A stretch of 37,110 nt of DNA from positions 1-37,110 of the forward strand of contig JAQSYB010000001.1 in assembly GCA_029256365.1 (NCBI GenBank). The letters are read 5' to 3'. The position numbers and the translations under genes were made by a program. Shown here in pieces: positions 22,637 through 30,976 of the stretch. The notes below the pieces were generated by a model. The model had not been told where the DNA came from. It made no database searches and saw only the letters and a list, made by a program, of their open reading frames with translations. Position 1 is the stretch's first letter. Each line of letters opens with the position of its first letter. The stretch is from Clostridia bacterium (lineage in GTDB: Bacteria; Bacillota; Clostridia; Lutisporales; Lutisporaceae).

Positions 22637-23956
22637 TTAGATTATTTTATTTGTTTCATCAAGGGCTCCTAGTAAAAAATCTTCTTTCAAAGATATGATT
22701 TTTACCGGGATAAGCTTGCCTCTGAGGCTTTCATCTGAAACAGCAATGACCTTAAGGTAGTTATCTGTATGACCTTCATAGGCATTGTCTTGATTCTGAA
22801 GCTTATACTCAAATAAAACTTCCATTTTTTTATCTATAAATTTGTTTTTAAAAGCAGTCTCCATTTCCAGGGCAATTTCTGTTATTACACTGCTCCTCTG
22901 CTCCTTAATCTGCGGCGAAACTTGATTCTTATACTTCGCTGCAGGTGTACCTTCTCTTGGGGAAAATTTAAAAACATGTATCCCGCTGAAGTTTACTTTT
23001 TTTATAAAATCAACCGTGCTTTCAAATTCTTCCTCAGTTTCTCCTGGAAAGCCTACAATCAAATCCGTTGTAATCGCAACATCAGGAAAAACAACCCTTA
23101 GCTTCTTTACCACATTAATATATTCCTCTGTAGTATATTTTCTATTCATCCTCTTAAGAGTTGCATCGCAGCCACTTTGAAGAGATAAATGAAAATGCCT
23201 GCAAATCTTAGGGAGCTTAGACAATCTGTCTATGAATTCATCATTTAAAGTCTTTGGCTCCACCGAGCTCATTCGAATTCGTGTTATGCCTTCTACCTGA
23301 TGCACCTGTTCAATGATGTCAATCAAGCTTGTATCACCCAAATCTCTACCATAGGATGCAACATGTATACCCGTCAAAACGATTTCCATGATGCCATTTA
23401 AAGCCAGATGCCTTACCTCATCCAATATACTTTCTGGTTTGCGGCTTCTGATATGACCTCTAGCATAAGGTATGATGCAGTAGCTGCAATATTGATCACA
23501 GCCTTCTTGTATTTTGAGAAAAGCCCTGGTTCTGCTTTTATAATTTTTTATGGACATTTCCTCAAACTCATTGACCTCCATAATGTCAGAAACCATATTT
23601 ACTTTTTCTTCTTTGTCCTGGGAATACTCTACAAGCTCCACGATTCTTGCTCTTTCATTGGTACCAACCACCAGCTTGACCCCAGGAATTTCGATTACCT
23701 TATCTGGTGAAATCTGTGAATAGCAGCCAACGACTGCAATAAACGCCTCTGGATTGCTGTCCAAAGCTCGTCTAATGATTTGACGAGACTTTCTATCCCC
23801 CATATTTGTAACGGTGCAGGTGTTGATAATATATACATCCGCACCTTCCTCATATTCAACTGTTTTATAACCTGCACCCTCAAAGGACTCAATCATAGCT
23901 TCTGTTTCATATTGATTCACCTTGCAGCCCAAGGTGTAAAATGCAACCTTCTTCAA
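22637..23956 (-). CDS. mtaB: tRNA t6A37 C2-methylthiotransferase MtaB
   Basis: Radical-SAM methylthiotransferase of 439 aa that converts t6A37 to ms2t6A37 in tRNAs reading ANN codons. The N-terminal domain has three cluster cysteines, in LGCKVNQ, INTCTVTN and VVGCYSQ. The radical SAM CxxxCxxC is in EGCDQYCSYCIIPYARG (about 152-168). A C-terminal TRAM domain covers about 375-439. TTG at 23956 is chosen because GGAGG lies seven bases upstream and KKVAFYTLGCKVNQ is the standard N-terminus; the 27-residue extension is rejected. rsmE is 25 bp upstream. Confidence 0.96.
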   Translation of the reverse strand: MKKVAFYTLGCKVNQYETEAMIESFEGAGYKTVEYEEGADVYIINTCTVTNMGDRKSRQIIRRALDSNPEAFIAVVGCYSQISPDKVIEIPGVKLVVGTNERARIVELVEYSQDKEEKVNMVSDIMEVNEFEEMSIKNYKSRTRAFLKIQEGCDQYCSYCIIPYARGHIRSRKPESILDEVRHLALNGIMEIVLTGIHVASYGRDLGDTSLIDIIEQVHQVEGITRIRMSSVEPKTLNDEFIDRLSKLPKICRHFHLSLQSGCDATLKRMNRKYTTEEYINVVKKLRVVFPDVAITTDLIVGFPGETEEEFESTVDFIKKVNFSGIHVFKFSPREGTPAAKYKNQVSPQIKEQRSSVITEIALEMETAFKNKFIDKKMEVLFEYKLQNQDNAYEGHTDNYLKVIAVSDESLRGKLIPVKIISLKEDFLLGALDETNKII

Positions 23957-23981
23957 GCTACTTCCTCCAATGTACTCTATT

Positions 23982-24731
23982 CTATTCACTTCTTTGCATT
24001 TGATCATATTCATACATGATGCATGTAAGCATTGCAAGACCGGCAGTTTCTGTTCTCATGATTCGATTGCCCAGCGTGACAGGCACCAAATTGTTTTGTT
24101 TTGCCTTATCAATTTCAAAGGTGTCAAAGCCGCCCTCTGGACCTACGAAAAAGCCTATGCCTTTTGGTTCTTTACCTTTTAGTGCTGATTTTACAGATAC
24201 CTTCTCTTCCCATTCATAAGGTATCAATACCAAATCCAATTGTTTGCTGTCCTGAAGTGCCTGTTCTAAATTCATCGGCATATCAATTTGAGGAACAATC
24301 CCTCTCGCACTTTGCTTTGCAGCTTCTTCTCCTATTTTTGTCCAACGTGCAACCTTCTTGATCTCATCCTTTTCTGATTCAAGTCTTACTACAGTACGTG
24401 CAGTGATTACCGGAACGATTCTCGTAATGCCCATTTCAGTACACTTTTGTATAATCAAGTCCATTTTAGTAGACTTTGGTATCCCTTGATAGAGAACAAC
24501 CTCAATAGAGGGTTCTCCCTTTGAATTCTCTTTTTCAATAATTCTAGTTTTCACTGTGTGCTTTGATATACTCTCAATGGCAACAGAATAGTCCATTCCT
24601 TGTTGGTCGCAAACAACAATTTTGTCCCCTTCCTTTAGCCGCAGCACTCTGGAAATATGCTGTACATCCTCGCCATCGATGTAGATGTTATCGCCTTTGA
24701 TATTTTCCATTTTTGCAAAAAACCTATGCAT
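23982..24731 (-). CDS. rsmE: 16S rRNA m3U1498 methyltransferase
   Basis: SPOUT-class methyltransferase of 249 aa that methylates U1498 of 16S rRNA in assembled 30S subunits. The N-terminal PUA-like part is MHRFFAKMENIKGDNIYIDG with HISRVLRLKEGD. The SPOUT knot part has IQKCTEMGITRIVPVIT, FFVGPEGGFDTFEID and VTLGNRIMRTETAGL, the SAM-binding knot. The ATG at 24731 overlaps the prmA stop by eight bases, so translation is coupled. The prmA-rsmE-mtaB order is the same as in Bacillus. Confidence 0.96.
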   Translation of the reverse strand: MHRFFAKMENIKGDNIYIDGEDVQHISRVLRLKEGDKIVVCDQQGMDYSVAIESISKHTVKTRIIEKENSKGEPSIEVVLYQGIPKSTKMDLIIQKCTEMGITRIVPVITARTVVRLESEKDEIKKVARWTKIGEEAAKQSARGIVPQIDMPMNLEQALQDSKQLDLVLIPYEWEEKVSVKSALKGKEPKGIGFFVGPEGGFDTFEIDKAKQNNLVPVTLGNRIMRTETAGLAMLTCIMYEYDQMQRSE

Positions 24732-25671
24732 TGTCTTTCCTTCCTGCAGCTATGGCACACCATTCACCCATTTCAAGGACTTCAATTACTTCAAAGCCGC
24801 TGCTTGAGATTTTATCCAACACTTCATCTCGTCTATCCTTAATGATTCCCGAGGAAATAAATATTCCTTTGGAGTTCATTGCTTTCCATGCGTCTGGTGC
24901 AAAGCCTATAATAATATCAGCAATAATATTGGCAACGATTACATCAGCTTTTTCCTTCACTACATCTAATAGGTTTCCGCACTTCACTTGAAGTTTTTCC
25001 ACTACATTATTATGCACTGCATTTTCATTTGCAACCCTGCATGCAACCTGATCGATATCCACACATTCCACATGCTTTGCTCCCAGCTTCACTGCAGAAA
25101 TGCCCAATATTCCTGAGCCGCTGCCTACATCAAAAACCACGCTGTTTGGAGTAACATATTTCTCCAGCAGCTTTATGCACATTACAGTAGTCTCATGGGT
25201 ACCTGTACCAAAAGCCATACCGGGATCCATCTCTATTACCAAATCTCCAGCCTCTGCCTGGTATTCCTCCCAAGTAGGCTTTATTACAATCTTTTCGCCT
25301 GCCTTCACAGGTTTATAGTACTGCTTCCAAGCATTTGCCCAATCCTCATCATAAACATCCTTTGTTGCGATGGTTCCGGGACCTCTATCCAGTCCAAACT
25401 CCTCCAACTGATTTACTCTCATTTGTATGTCCTTCAATTTTTCATCATTGAATTCTTCATTTGCAAAATAGCCCTTCACTTTAACATCTGTGCCTAGTGA
25501 ATCTATCAGCTCCTGCTCCACATAGTCCCAGCTTTTCTCATCTGTATTCATCATGATAAAATCATTTGGATCCTCTATTACAACACCTGCCGCCCCAGCC
25601 TCGTTTAGTATATAATATATGGCATCTGATGCCTCAGTAGTCGTTGTAACCTGTACTTCAATATATTTCAT
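24724..25671 (-). CDS. prmA: Ribosomal protein L11 methyltransferase
   Basis: SAM-dependent methyltransferase of 315 aa that trimethylates ribosomal protein L11. The N-terminal substrate domain is followed by the Rossmann fold: DPGMAFGTGTHETT, VVFDVGSGSGILGISAVKLG (motif I), VECVDIDQVA and VIVANIIADII (motif IV). The ATG at 25671 is preferred, with AAAGGA eight bases upstream; the ATG three codons earlier also has a possible site. A promoter at 25708-25736 lies just upstream, separating the gene from dnaJ, which ends about 400 bp away beyond a small plus-strand gene. Confidence 0.95.
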   Translation of the reverse strand: MKYIEVQVTTTTEASDAIYYILNEAGAAGVVIEDPNDFIMMNTDEKSWDYVEQELIDSLGTDVKVKGYFANEEFNDEKLKDIQMRVNQLEEFGLDRGPGTIATKDVYDEDWANAWKQYYKPVKAGEKIVIKPTWEEYQAEAGDLVIEMDPGMAFGTGTHETTVMCIKLLEKYVTPNSVVFDVGSGSGILGISAVKLGAKHVECVDIDQVACRVANENAVHNNVVEKLQVKCGNLLDVVKEKADVIVANIIADIIIGFAPDAWKAMNSKGIFISSGIIKDRRDEVLDKISSSGFEVIEVLEMGEWCAIAAGRKDNA

Positions 25672-25707
25672 AGGTCTCATCCTTTCCTCGTCCGTTTTGT
25701 CTTATTT

Positions 25708-25736
25708 ATTATATATAATTGGATATAAATTAGCAA
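25708..25736 (-). promoter_or_regulatory. Promoter of prmA-rsmE-mtaB
   Basis: On the minus strand TTGCTA (25731-25736), 17 bp, TATAAT (25708-25713), about 37 bp before the prmA start. Confidence 0.55.
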
Positions 25737-25790
25737 TATATACAATATCTTATCCTTTTTGAAGCTCCTCGGACATGCAAATCTTCTTTT

Positions 25791-25809
25791 TTTGGTGCCT
25801 GGCACCAAA
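25791..25809. repeat. REP-like palindrome
   Basis: TTTGGTGCC-T-GGCACCAAA is a perfect palindrome with 9-bp arms around one base. Palindromes of this GGTGCCTGGCACC type recur in many clostridial genomes, as I recall often near Y1/RayT-type transposases. It lies between the divergent prmA and 56-aa genes and lacks a T tract placed for either. Confidence 0.5.
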
Positions 25810-25819
25810 GAATCAAGAT

Positions 25820-25847
25820 TTGATTTCGTTGTAAAAAGTTGTATAAT
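25820..25847 (+). promoter_or_regulatory. Promoter of the 56-aa membrane protein gene
   Basis: TTGATT (25820-25825), 16 bp, perfect TATAAT (25842-25847), about 34 bp before the TTG start on the plus strand. Confidence 0.6.
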
Positions 25848-25881
25848 AAGAAGATAAATCAAACAAAAGAGGTGTGTTGTT

Positions 25882-26052
25882 TTGAGAGAAAAATTCATAT
25901 GCTATATTTTCTTTGCTACAGGTATTGTAGATATTATCATTTCCATTATCAATTTTACAAATAACAAAGCTTCAACAGGCGCAACTTATCTGGCATTGGC
26001 CGTTGTATTCATTGTCTTAGGTTTTAGATACAAAAAAAGATATAACAAATAA
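25882..26052 (+). CDS. Small two-helix membrane protein, function unknown
   Basis: Frame of 56 aa starting with TTG at 25882, preceded by AGAGGTG about eight bases upstream. The protein has two hydrophobic segments: FICYIFFATGIVDIIISIIN (about 5-24) and TYLALAVVFIVLGF (about 35-48). They are separated by a short polar loop, NFTNNKASTGA, and followed by a basic tail RYKKRYNK. Promoter, ribosome-binding site and a bidirectional terminator at its stop all support a real gene. It is alone on the plus strand between the dnaJ and prmA operons, and I recognise no family. Confidence 0.7.
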   Translation: MREKFICYIFFATGIVDIIISIINFTNNKASTGATYLALAVVFIVLGFRYKKRYNK

Positions 26053-26082
26053 AATTGGTAGTCCGCAAGGACTACCAATTTT
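26051..26082. terminator. Bidirectional terminator between 56-aa gene and dnaJ
   Basis: AAAATTGGTAGTCC (26051-26064), loop GCAA, GGACTACCAATTTT (26069-26082): a perfect 14-bp stem with A/T flanks on both sides, between two convergent stop codons. It closes the heat-shock operon on the minus strand. Confidence 0.85.
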
Positions 26083-26084
26083 AT

Positions 26085-27224
26085 TTATTTAAATGCATCC
26101 TTAACCTTGTCAAAGAAGCTTTTTCCTTTTCCTGTGATTTCCTCTCCCATCGCATCTGCAAAATGCTTCAGGGCTTCTTTTTGCTTATCGCTTAGCTTTC
26201 TTGGTATGTCAACCTTAACCGTGAAGTATAGGTCCCCCCTTGCTTTGCTTCGAAGACTTGGTATACCTTGTCCCTTAAGCTTAAAGGTCGTTCCTGTTTG
26301 TGTGCCTTCTGGAATTTCAAACTGCTCTTGCCCTTCCAAGGTAGGTACAGATATTTCCGCTCCCATGGTTGCTTGTACAAAGGAAATAGGTATTTCACAG
26401 AACAGATTCATACCATCTCTCTTAAACAAGCTGTGAGGCTTCACTCTGAAGTAAATATATAGATCTCCCTTAGGACCGCCTTTTTCCCCAGGTTCACCTT
26501 CACCTCTTAGAGGCATAACAGAACCATTGTCTACTCCAGCAGGTATTTCTATGGTAATCTTTTTATTCTTTCTTACTGTGCCTCTGCCGACACACTTCGG
26601 ACATGGCTCTTTTATAATCTTACCTTCACCGTGACAATCATCACAAGGGCGTACATTCACCACTCTGCCAAAAACTGTATTTTGTGCATATCTTACCTCA
26701 CCTGTGCCTCCGCACTTCTTGCAGGTGTCTACTGCACTGCCAGCTTTGGCACCGCTTCCCTTGCACTCTTCGCACTTTTCACTTCTGGTAATGTTAATTT
26801 CTTTTTTCACGCCAAAGGCTGCTTCTTTAAAATCAATCTCTACTTCGTATTTTAAATCTGCACCCTGTCGAGGTCCGTTCTTGCTTCTTCCAGAGGATCC
26901 ATAACCACCTAAATTGCTGAATATATCAAATATATCTTCAAAACCACCAAAGCCGCCGCCAAAACCGCCAGCACCTGCTCCGCCGAAGCCATTTGAATCT
27001 ACTCCAGCATGACCGAACTGGTCATATTTGGCTTTTTTATCTTTGTCACTTAGGACTTCATAGGCTTCATTTATTTCCTTAAACTTAGCTTCCGATTCCT
27101 TATTGCCTTGGTTTACATCCGGGTGATGCTTCTTAGCAAGGCCGCGAAAGGCCTTCTTTATTTCGTCTTCACTTGCACCCTTGTTTATGCCTAAAACCTC
27201 ATAATAATCTCTTTTGGTTGCCAT
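26085..27224 (-). CDS. dnaJ: Chaperone DnaJ
   Basis: Class I Hsp40 co-chaperone of 379 aa that stimulates the DnaK ATPase. The J domain (1-70) includes KKHHPDVNQ with HPD. A Gly/Phe-rich linker follows (about 75-115, GFGGAGAGGFGGGFGGFED). Four zinc repeats are present, CEECKGSG, CKKCGGTG, CDDCHGEG and CPKCVGRG (about 150-215), and then the C-terminal substrate domains. All key residues are intact. It is 86 bp after dnaK, with a long stem-loop in the gap that may modulate its level. Confidence 0.98.
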   Translation of the reverse strand: MATKRDYYEVLGINKGASEDEIKKAFRGLAKKHHPDVNQGNKESEAKFKEINEAYEVLSDKDKKAKYDQFGHAGVDSNGFGGAGAGGFGGGFGGFEDIFDIFSNLGGYGSSGRSKNGPRQGADLKYEVEIDFKEAAFGVKKEINITRSEKCEECKGSGAKAGSAVDTCKKCGGTGEVRYAQNTVFGRVVNVRPCDDCHGEGKIIKEPCPKCVGRGTVRKNKKITIEIPAGVDNGSVMPLRGEGEPGEKGGPKGDLYIYFRVKPHSLFKRDGMNLFCEIPISFVQATMGAEISVPTLEGQEQFEIPEGTQTGTTFKLKGQGIPSLRSKARGDLYFTVKVDIPRKLSDKQKEALKHFADAMGEEITGKGKSFFDKVKDAFK

Positions 27225-27245
27225 TCCCTTATCACCTCAAAAGTA

Positions 27246-27294
27246 ATTGACAATGCACAGCATTGAGCATAGCTCTAGCTGTGTCATTGTCAAT
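27246..27294 (-). other. Stem-loop between dnaK and dnaJ
   Basis: Bases 27246-27261 pair with 27278-27294 (ATTGACAATG with CATTGTCAAT, then CACAGC with GCTGTG, one bulged base), with a smaller GAGC/GCTC hairpin in the loop. The minus-strand sequence after it is only weakly T-rich, so it looks like a partial attenuator or RNA-processing element rather than a full terminator. Confidence 0.6.
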
Positions 27295-27310
27295 ATTTTG
27301 TTTCCTAATT

Positions 27311-29134
27311 TTATTTATCGTCTTCAACCTTGTAGTTTGGATCGATTGTCTCATCATTGCCTGCTTCATGAGAAGCTTGAGGTCCAGCACCTTCTGCGCC
27401 GCCTGCATCTTGATACATCTTACCAGATATCTCATAGAACACCTTAGTAAGATCCTCTGTAGCATTCTTTATAGCCTCTGTATCGGTACCAGTCAGCGCT
27501 TCCTTTACTCTGTTCAACTCTGCATCAATCTTTGCTTTGTCTTCAGAGGTTAATTTTTCACCTAGGTCCTTCATAGATTTCTCAGTTTGGTAAACCAGGC
27601 TGTCTGCTTGATTTCTTACCTCAACCTCTTCTTTTCTCTTCTTATCTTCTGCTGCATACATTTCAGCTTCTTTTACAGCATTTTGTATATCTTCGTCATT
27701 CAGATTTGTAGTTGCTGTGATGGTAACCTTTTGCTCTATTCCAGTTCCTAAGTCCTTTGCAGATACGTGAGCAATACCGTTTGCGTCAATATCAAAGGTA
27801 ACCTCAACCTGTGGAACACCTCTTTGTGCTGGTGGAATACCACTAAGTGTGAATCTTCCCAAGGTCTTGTTGTAAGCAGCCATTTCTCTTTCACCTTGCA
27901 GCACGTGTATTTCAACGCTGGTTTGACCATCCGCTGCTGTAGAGAAGATTTGACTCTTCTTTGAAGGTATTGTAGTGTTTCTTTCTATCAGCTTAGTAAA
28001 TACGCCGCCTAAAGTCTCAATACCAAGGGATAATGGTGTTACGTCAAGCAATAATACATCCTTCACTTCACCAGTTAACACTGCCGCTTGAATTGCTGCA
28101 CCTACTGCAACGCACTCATCAGGATTGATTCCCTTAAATGGCTCCTTGCCAGTAAGCTTTTTCACTGCATCCTGTACTGCTGGTATTCTTGTTGAACCAC
28201 CAACTAGTATGATTTTGTTTAATTTATCTGCAGTCAGGTTTGCATCTGACAACGCTTTTCTTGTTGGTTCCAATGTCATCTCAACCAAATCATGAGTCAA
28301 CTCGTCAAATTTAGCTTTTGTCATTGTAATATCCAAGTGTTTTGGACCGGACGCATCTGCAGTGATAAATGGCAGGTTAATGTTTGTTTGAAGCACGCCT
28401 GAAAGTTCAATCTTTGCCTTTTCAGCTGCTTCCTTTAATCTTTGAATCGCCATTTTGTCTGCCTTCAGATCAATTCCGTTTTCCTTCTTAAATTCAGCTG
28501 CTAGATAATCAATTACCTTTTGGTCAAAGTCATCTCCGCCCAATCTATTGTTACCATTAGTAGCCAAAACCTCAAATACACCGTCTCCTATCTCTAGGAT
28601 GGATACGTCAAAGGTACCGCCGCCTAAGTCAAATACCAATATCTTCTGGTTGTCTTCTTTGTCAAGACCATATGCCAATGCTGCAGCAGTAGGCTCATTT
28701 ATAATTCTAAGTACCTCAAGTCCAGCTATTTTACCTGCATCCTTTGTTGCTTGTCTTTGACTGTCACTGAAGTATGCTGGTACAGTAATAACTGCCTGCG
28801 TTACACTTTGACCAAGATAAGCTTCTGCATCCTGCTTAAGCTTTGTAAGGATCATTGCAGAAATTTCCTGTGGTGTATATGCATTTCCGTCTATGTTTGT
28901 TTTGTGGTTGGTACCCATTTCTCTCTTTATTGAACTAACAGTTCTATCTGGATTTGTGATGGCTTGTCTTTTTGCAACTTGCCCAATCAATCTTTCTCCA
29001 CTTTTCGCAAAGCCAACTACAGAAGGTGTTGTTCTATTTCCTTCAGCATTTGCTATAACTACAGGCTCTCCGCCTTCCATAACCGCCACACATGAGTTTG
29101 TTGTTCCTAAGTCGATTCCTATTACTTTTGCCAT
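27311..29134 (-). CDS. dnaK: Chaperone DnaK (Hsp70)
   Basis: Hsp70 of 607 aa. The ATPase domain contains IGIDLGTTNSCVAVMEGG, VPAYFSDSQRQATKDAG, LVFDLGGGTFDVSILE and ILVGGSTRIPAVQ. The linker DVLLLDVTPLSLGIET leads to the substrate-binding domain and a helical lid, with an Asp/Glu-rich tail ending VEDDK. The form is the short-arm Gram-positive type. The start is the ATG at 29134, giving MAKVIGIDLG; GGGAGG lies ten bases upstream. It is the third gene of the hrcA operon. Confidence 0.98.
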   Translation of the reverse strand: MAKVIGIDLGTTNSCVAVMEGGEPVVIANAEGNRTTPSVVGFAKSGERLIGQVAKRQAITNPDRTVSSIKREMGTNHKTNIDGNAYTPQEISAMILTKLKQDAEAYLGQSVTQAVITVPAYFSDSQRQATKDAGKIAGLEVLRIINEPTAAALAYGLDKEDNQKILVFDLGGGTFDVSILEIGDGVFEVLATNGNNRLGGDDFDQKVIDYLAAEFKKENGIDLKADKMAIQRLKEAAEKAKIELSGVLQTNINLPFITADASGPKHLDITMTKAKFDELTHDLVEMTLEPTRKALSDANLTADKLNKIILVGGSTRIPAVQDAVKKLTGKEPFKGINPDECVAVGAAIQAAVLTGEVKDVLLLDVTPLSLGIETLGGVFTKLIERNTTIPSKKSQIFSTAADGQTSVEIHVLQGEREMAAYNKTLGRFTLSGIPPAQRGVPQVEVTFDIDANGIAHVSAKDLGTGIEQKVTITATTNLNDEDIQNAVKEAEMYAAEDKKRKEEVEVRNQADSLVYQTEKSMKDLGEKLTSEDKAKIDAELNRVKEALTGTDTEAIKNATEDLTKVFYEISGKMYQDAGGAEGAGPQASHEAGNDETIDPNYKVEDDK

Positions 29135-29185
29135 TTTTTCTTTTCCTCCCTTATACATCTTGCTAGTCTATTTATTTTGATTTAA

Positions 29186-29773
29186 TTAGTTGCTTACTAC
29201 CTGCACCATTGCTGGTCTTATCACCTTTGAGCCAAGAAAATAACCTTTTTGCAGTACTTCCTTAACCTTATTTACTTCTTCACAGCTTCCCTCTACCTGC
29301 ATGACTGCATGGTGAAGATTTGGGTCAAACTCCATACCCAATGCTTCTATTTCCTTTAGGCCATTCTTCTCAAGCACTGCAAACAGTTGCTTTTGAATCA
29401 TATCCACCCCATCAACATAGCTGTTTTCCAATCCATTCTTTTTAAAGGCTGCAATTGCTCTTTCCATATTATCTACTATAGGTAAAAGCTCTGTTACAAC
29501 CTTCTCCAAAGATAACACATATAACTCTTCTTTTTCTTTTATGGTTCGCTTCCTGAAGTTGTCAAATTCTGCTTGCATCCTTAGAAGTCTGTTGTAGTTT
29601 TCATCAACCTGCTGTGTTTTTTCCTCTAATTGCTTTTTCAACTGCAGCACCTCAGTGTCTTCCTCGGAGTTCCCACCAACTGGCGTCTCTACTTCAACAC
29701 CCATTGTTTTATCGATGTGCAGTTCCTCTGCAGCCTCAGCAGAAGCCTTCTCCACTTTGCCTTTTTGCTTCAT
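29186..29773 (-). CDS. grpE: Nucleotide exchange factor GrpE
   Basis: DnaK exchange factor of 195 aa. A charged N-terminal region and long coiled coil (about 40-90, LQLKKQLEEKTQQVDENYNR) precede YNRLLRMQAEFDNFRKRT, and the beta domain has FDPNLHHAVMQVEG and EVLQKGYFLGSKVIRPAMV. Length is typical. It lies between hrcA (35 bp) and dnaK (51 bp). Confidence 0.97.
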   Translation of the reverse strand: MKQKGKVEKASAEAAEELHIDKTMGVEVETPVGGNSEEDTEVLQLKKQLEEKTQQVDENYNRLLRMQAEFDNFRKRTIKEKEELYVLSLEKVVTELLPIVDNMERAIAAFKKNGLENSYVDGVDMIQKQLFAVLEKNGLKEIEALGMEFDPNLHHAVMQVEGSCEEVNKVKEVLQKGYFLGSKVIRPAMVQVVSN

Positions 29774-29808
29774 TTTTTTCAGCCCACCTTTTAAGTTTTG
29801 GGTATTTG

Positions 29809-30840
29809 CTATACCCGTAATATTTTAGTTAGTATATCGCTTAAATTATTGGTCATACAGTCTACTACAGAAATCACCTTGGAGTATTCCATTCTGGTCG
29901 GACCTATTACCCCTATGGAGCCAATGGTCTTGCCATTTAATTTATATGTAGCTGTAATGAGACTGCAATTTTGAAGCTGTTCATATTTGTTTTCACTGCC
30001 AATACTTACACTGACATTTTCTTGTGAATCCTTCAGAATGTTAAACATCAAATCCTTTTCTTCCAAAGTATTCAGAAAGGTTCTAGCTTTGCTAATATCG
30101 TTGAATTCAGGCAAATTCAAAATGTTTGCCGCTCCATCATGATATATTTCTACTGTATCCGAATAAATCAAGGTTTGAATCAGCTCCGGTAAAATCTGCT
30201 TTACTACCTCTTGATAGCCAGCATAGTTTCCAGGGATATCCTGCAATGCAATGCTTGCAATATCCTCAACACACATACCGCTAAGACTTTCATTTAATAT
30301 ACTGCTTATTTTTTCCAATGCGTCATTGGGTATATCCCCCAATAACCGCAGTACACTATTTTTTACGATTCCGGCATCCGTAATGATTACTGCCAAAACT
30401 GTATCGGAATTTACTTTTATTAGCTGCACATGCTTCAAGTATGTTTTCTTCACTTGTGGTGTAGTAATAATAGAGGTGTATTGTGTCATTTGAGACAGCA
30501 TTTTCGAAGCATGTTTAATTAAGCGGTCTATTTCACCCAATGTATCTGTAAATTGCTTTTTAATCATGTCATTCTGGCTTTTATTGATTGCCTGCTGCTC
30601 CATCATCTGATCTACATACAGCCTATAGCCCTTATCAGAAGGAATTCTGCCTGATGAGGTGTGAGGCTGCTCGATATACCCCATTTCCTCCAAATCAGCC
30701 ATTTCATTTCTAATCGTTGCAGGGCTGGTGTTTGTTAGATACTTTTTGGAAATGGTTCTAGAGCCCACAGGCTCCGCAGTATTGATATAATCTTCTATTA
30801 TGGCTTGCAGTATAAGCCTTTTTCTATCTCCAAGATTCAT
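29809..30840 (-). CDS. hrcA: Heat-inducible transcription repressor HrcA
   Basis: Repressor of 343 aa that binds CIRCE and is kept active by GroEL. The N-terminal winged helix contains DYINTAEPVGSRTISKKYL and SPATIRNEMADLEEMGYIEQ, followed by PHTSSGRIPSDKGYRLYVD. A GAF-like dimerisation domain fills the rest, ending SIGVIGPTRMEYSKVISVVD. It is the first gene of the operon, directly downstream of the CIRCE element at 30857-30883, so it represses itself and grpE-dnaK-dnaJ. Confidence 0.98.
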   Translation of the reverse strand: MNLGDRKRLILQAIIEDYINTAEPVGSRTISKKYLTNTSPATIRNEMADLEEMGYIEQPHTSSGRIPSDKGYRLYVDQMMEQQAINKSQNDMIKKQFTDTLGEIDRLIKHASKMLSQMTQYTSIITTPQVKKTYLKHVQLIKVNSDTVLAVIITDAGIVKNSVLRLLGDIPNDALEKISSILNESLSGMCVEDIASIALQDIPGNYAGYQEVVKQILPELIQTLIYSDTVEIYHDGAANILNLPEFNDISKARTFLNTLEEKDLMFNILKDSQENVSVSIGSENKYEQLQNCSLITATYKLNGKTIGSIGVIGPTRMEYSKVISVVDCMTNNLSDILTKILRV

Positions 30841-30856
30841 ATTTCCACCGCCTTTG

Positions 30857-30883
30857 TTAGCACTCGTTAGCGTTGAGTGCTAA
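30857..30883 (-). promoter_or_regulatory. CIRCE operator
   Basis: TTAGCACTC, nine bases, GAGTGCTAA is a perfect match to the CIRCE consensus bound by HrcA. It starts ten bases past the -10 of the promoter at 30894-30922, so it lies in the earliest transcribed region, 16 bp before hrcA. Confidence 0.97.
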
Positions 30884-30893
30884 TTCTGTTTTT

Positions 30894-30922
30894 AAAATAT
30901 CATTATTACAATTATTTGTCAA
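30894..30922 (-). promoter_or_regulatory. Sigma-A promoter of hrcA-grpE-dnaK-dnaJ
   Basis: On the minus strand a perfect TTGACA (30917-30922), 17 bp, TATTTT (30894-30899). It lies in the 136-bp gap after hemW and immediately before CIRCE. Confidence 0.8.
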
Positions 30923-30976
30923 TAGATTTTTATAAAAAACTACTTGTAAAATAAAATTTTCTTAAAATATCTGCTG

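Noticed and set aside
25677..25898. 73-codon minus-strand frame upstream of prmA
   Set aside because: It covers the prmA promoter, the REP-like palindrome and the promoter and start of the plus-strand 56-aa gene, and it has no recognisable ribosome-binding site.
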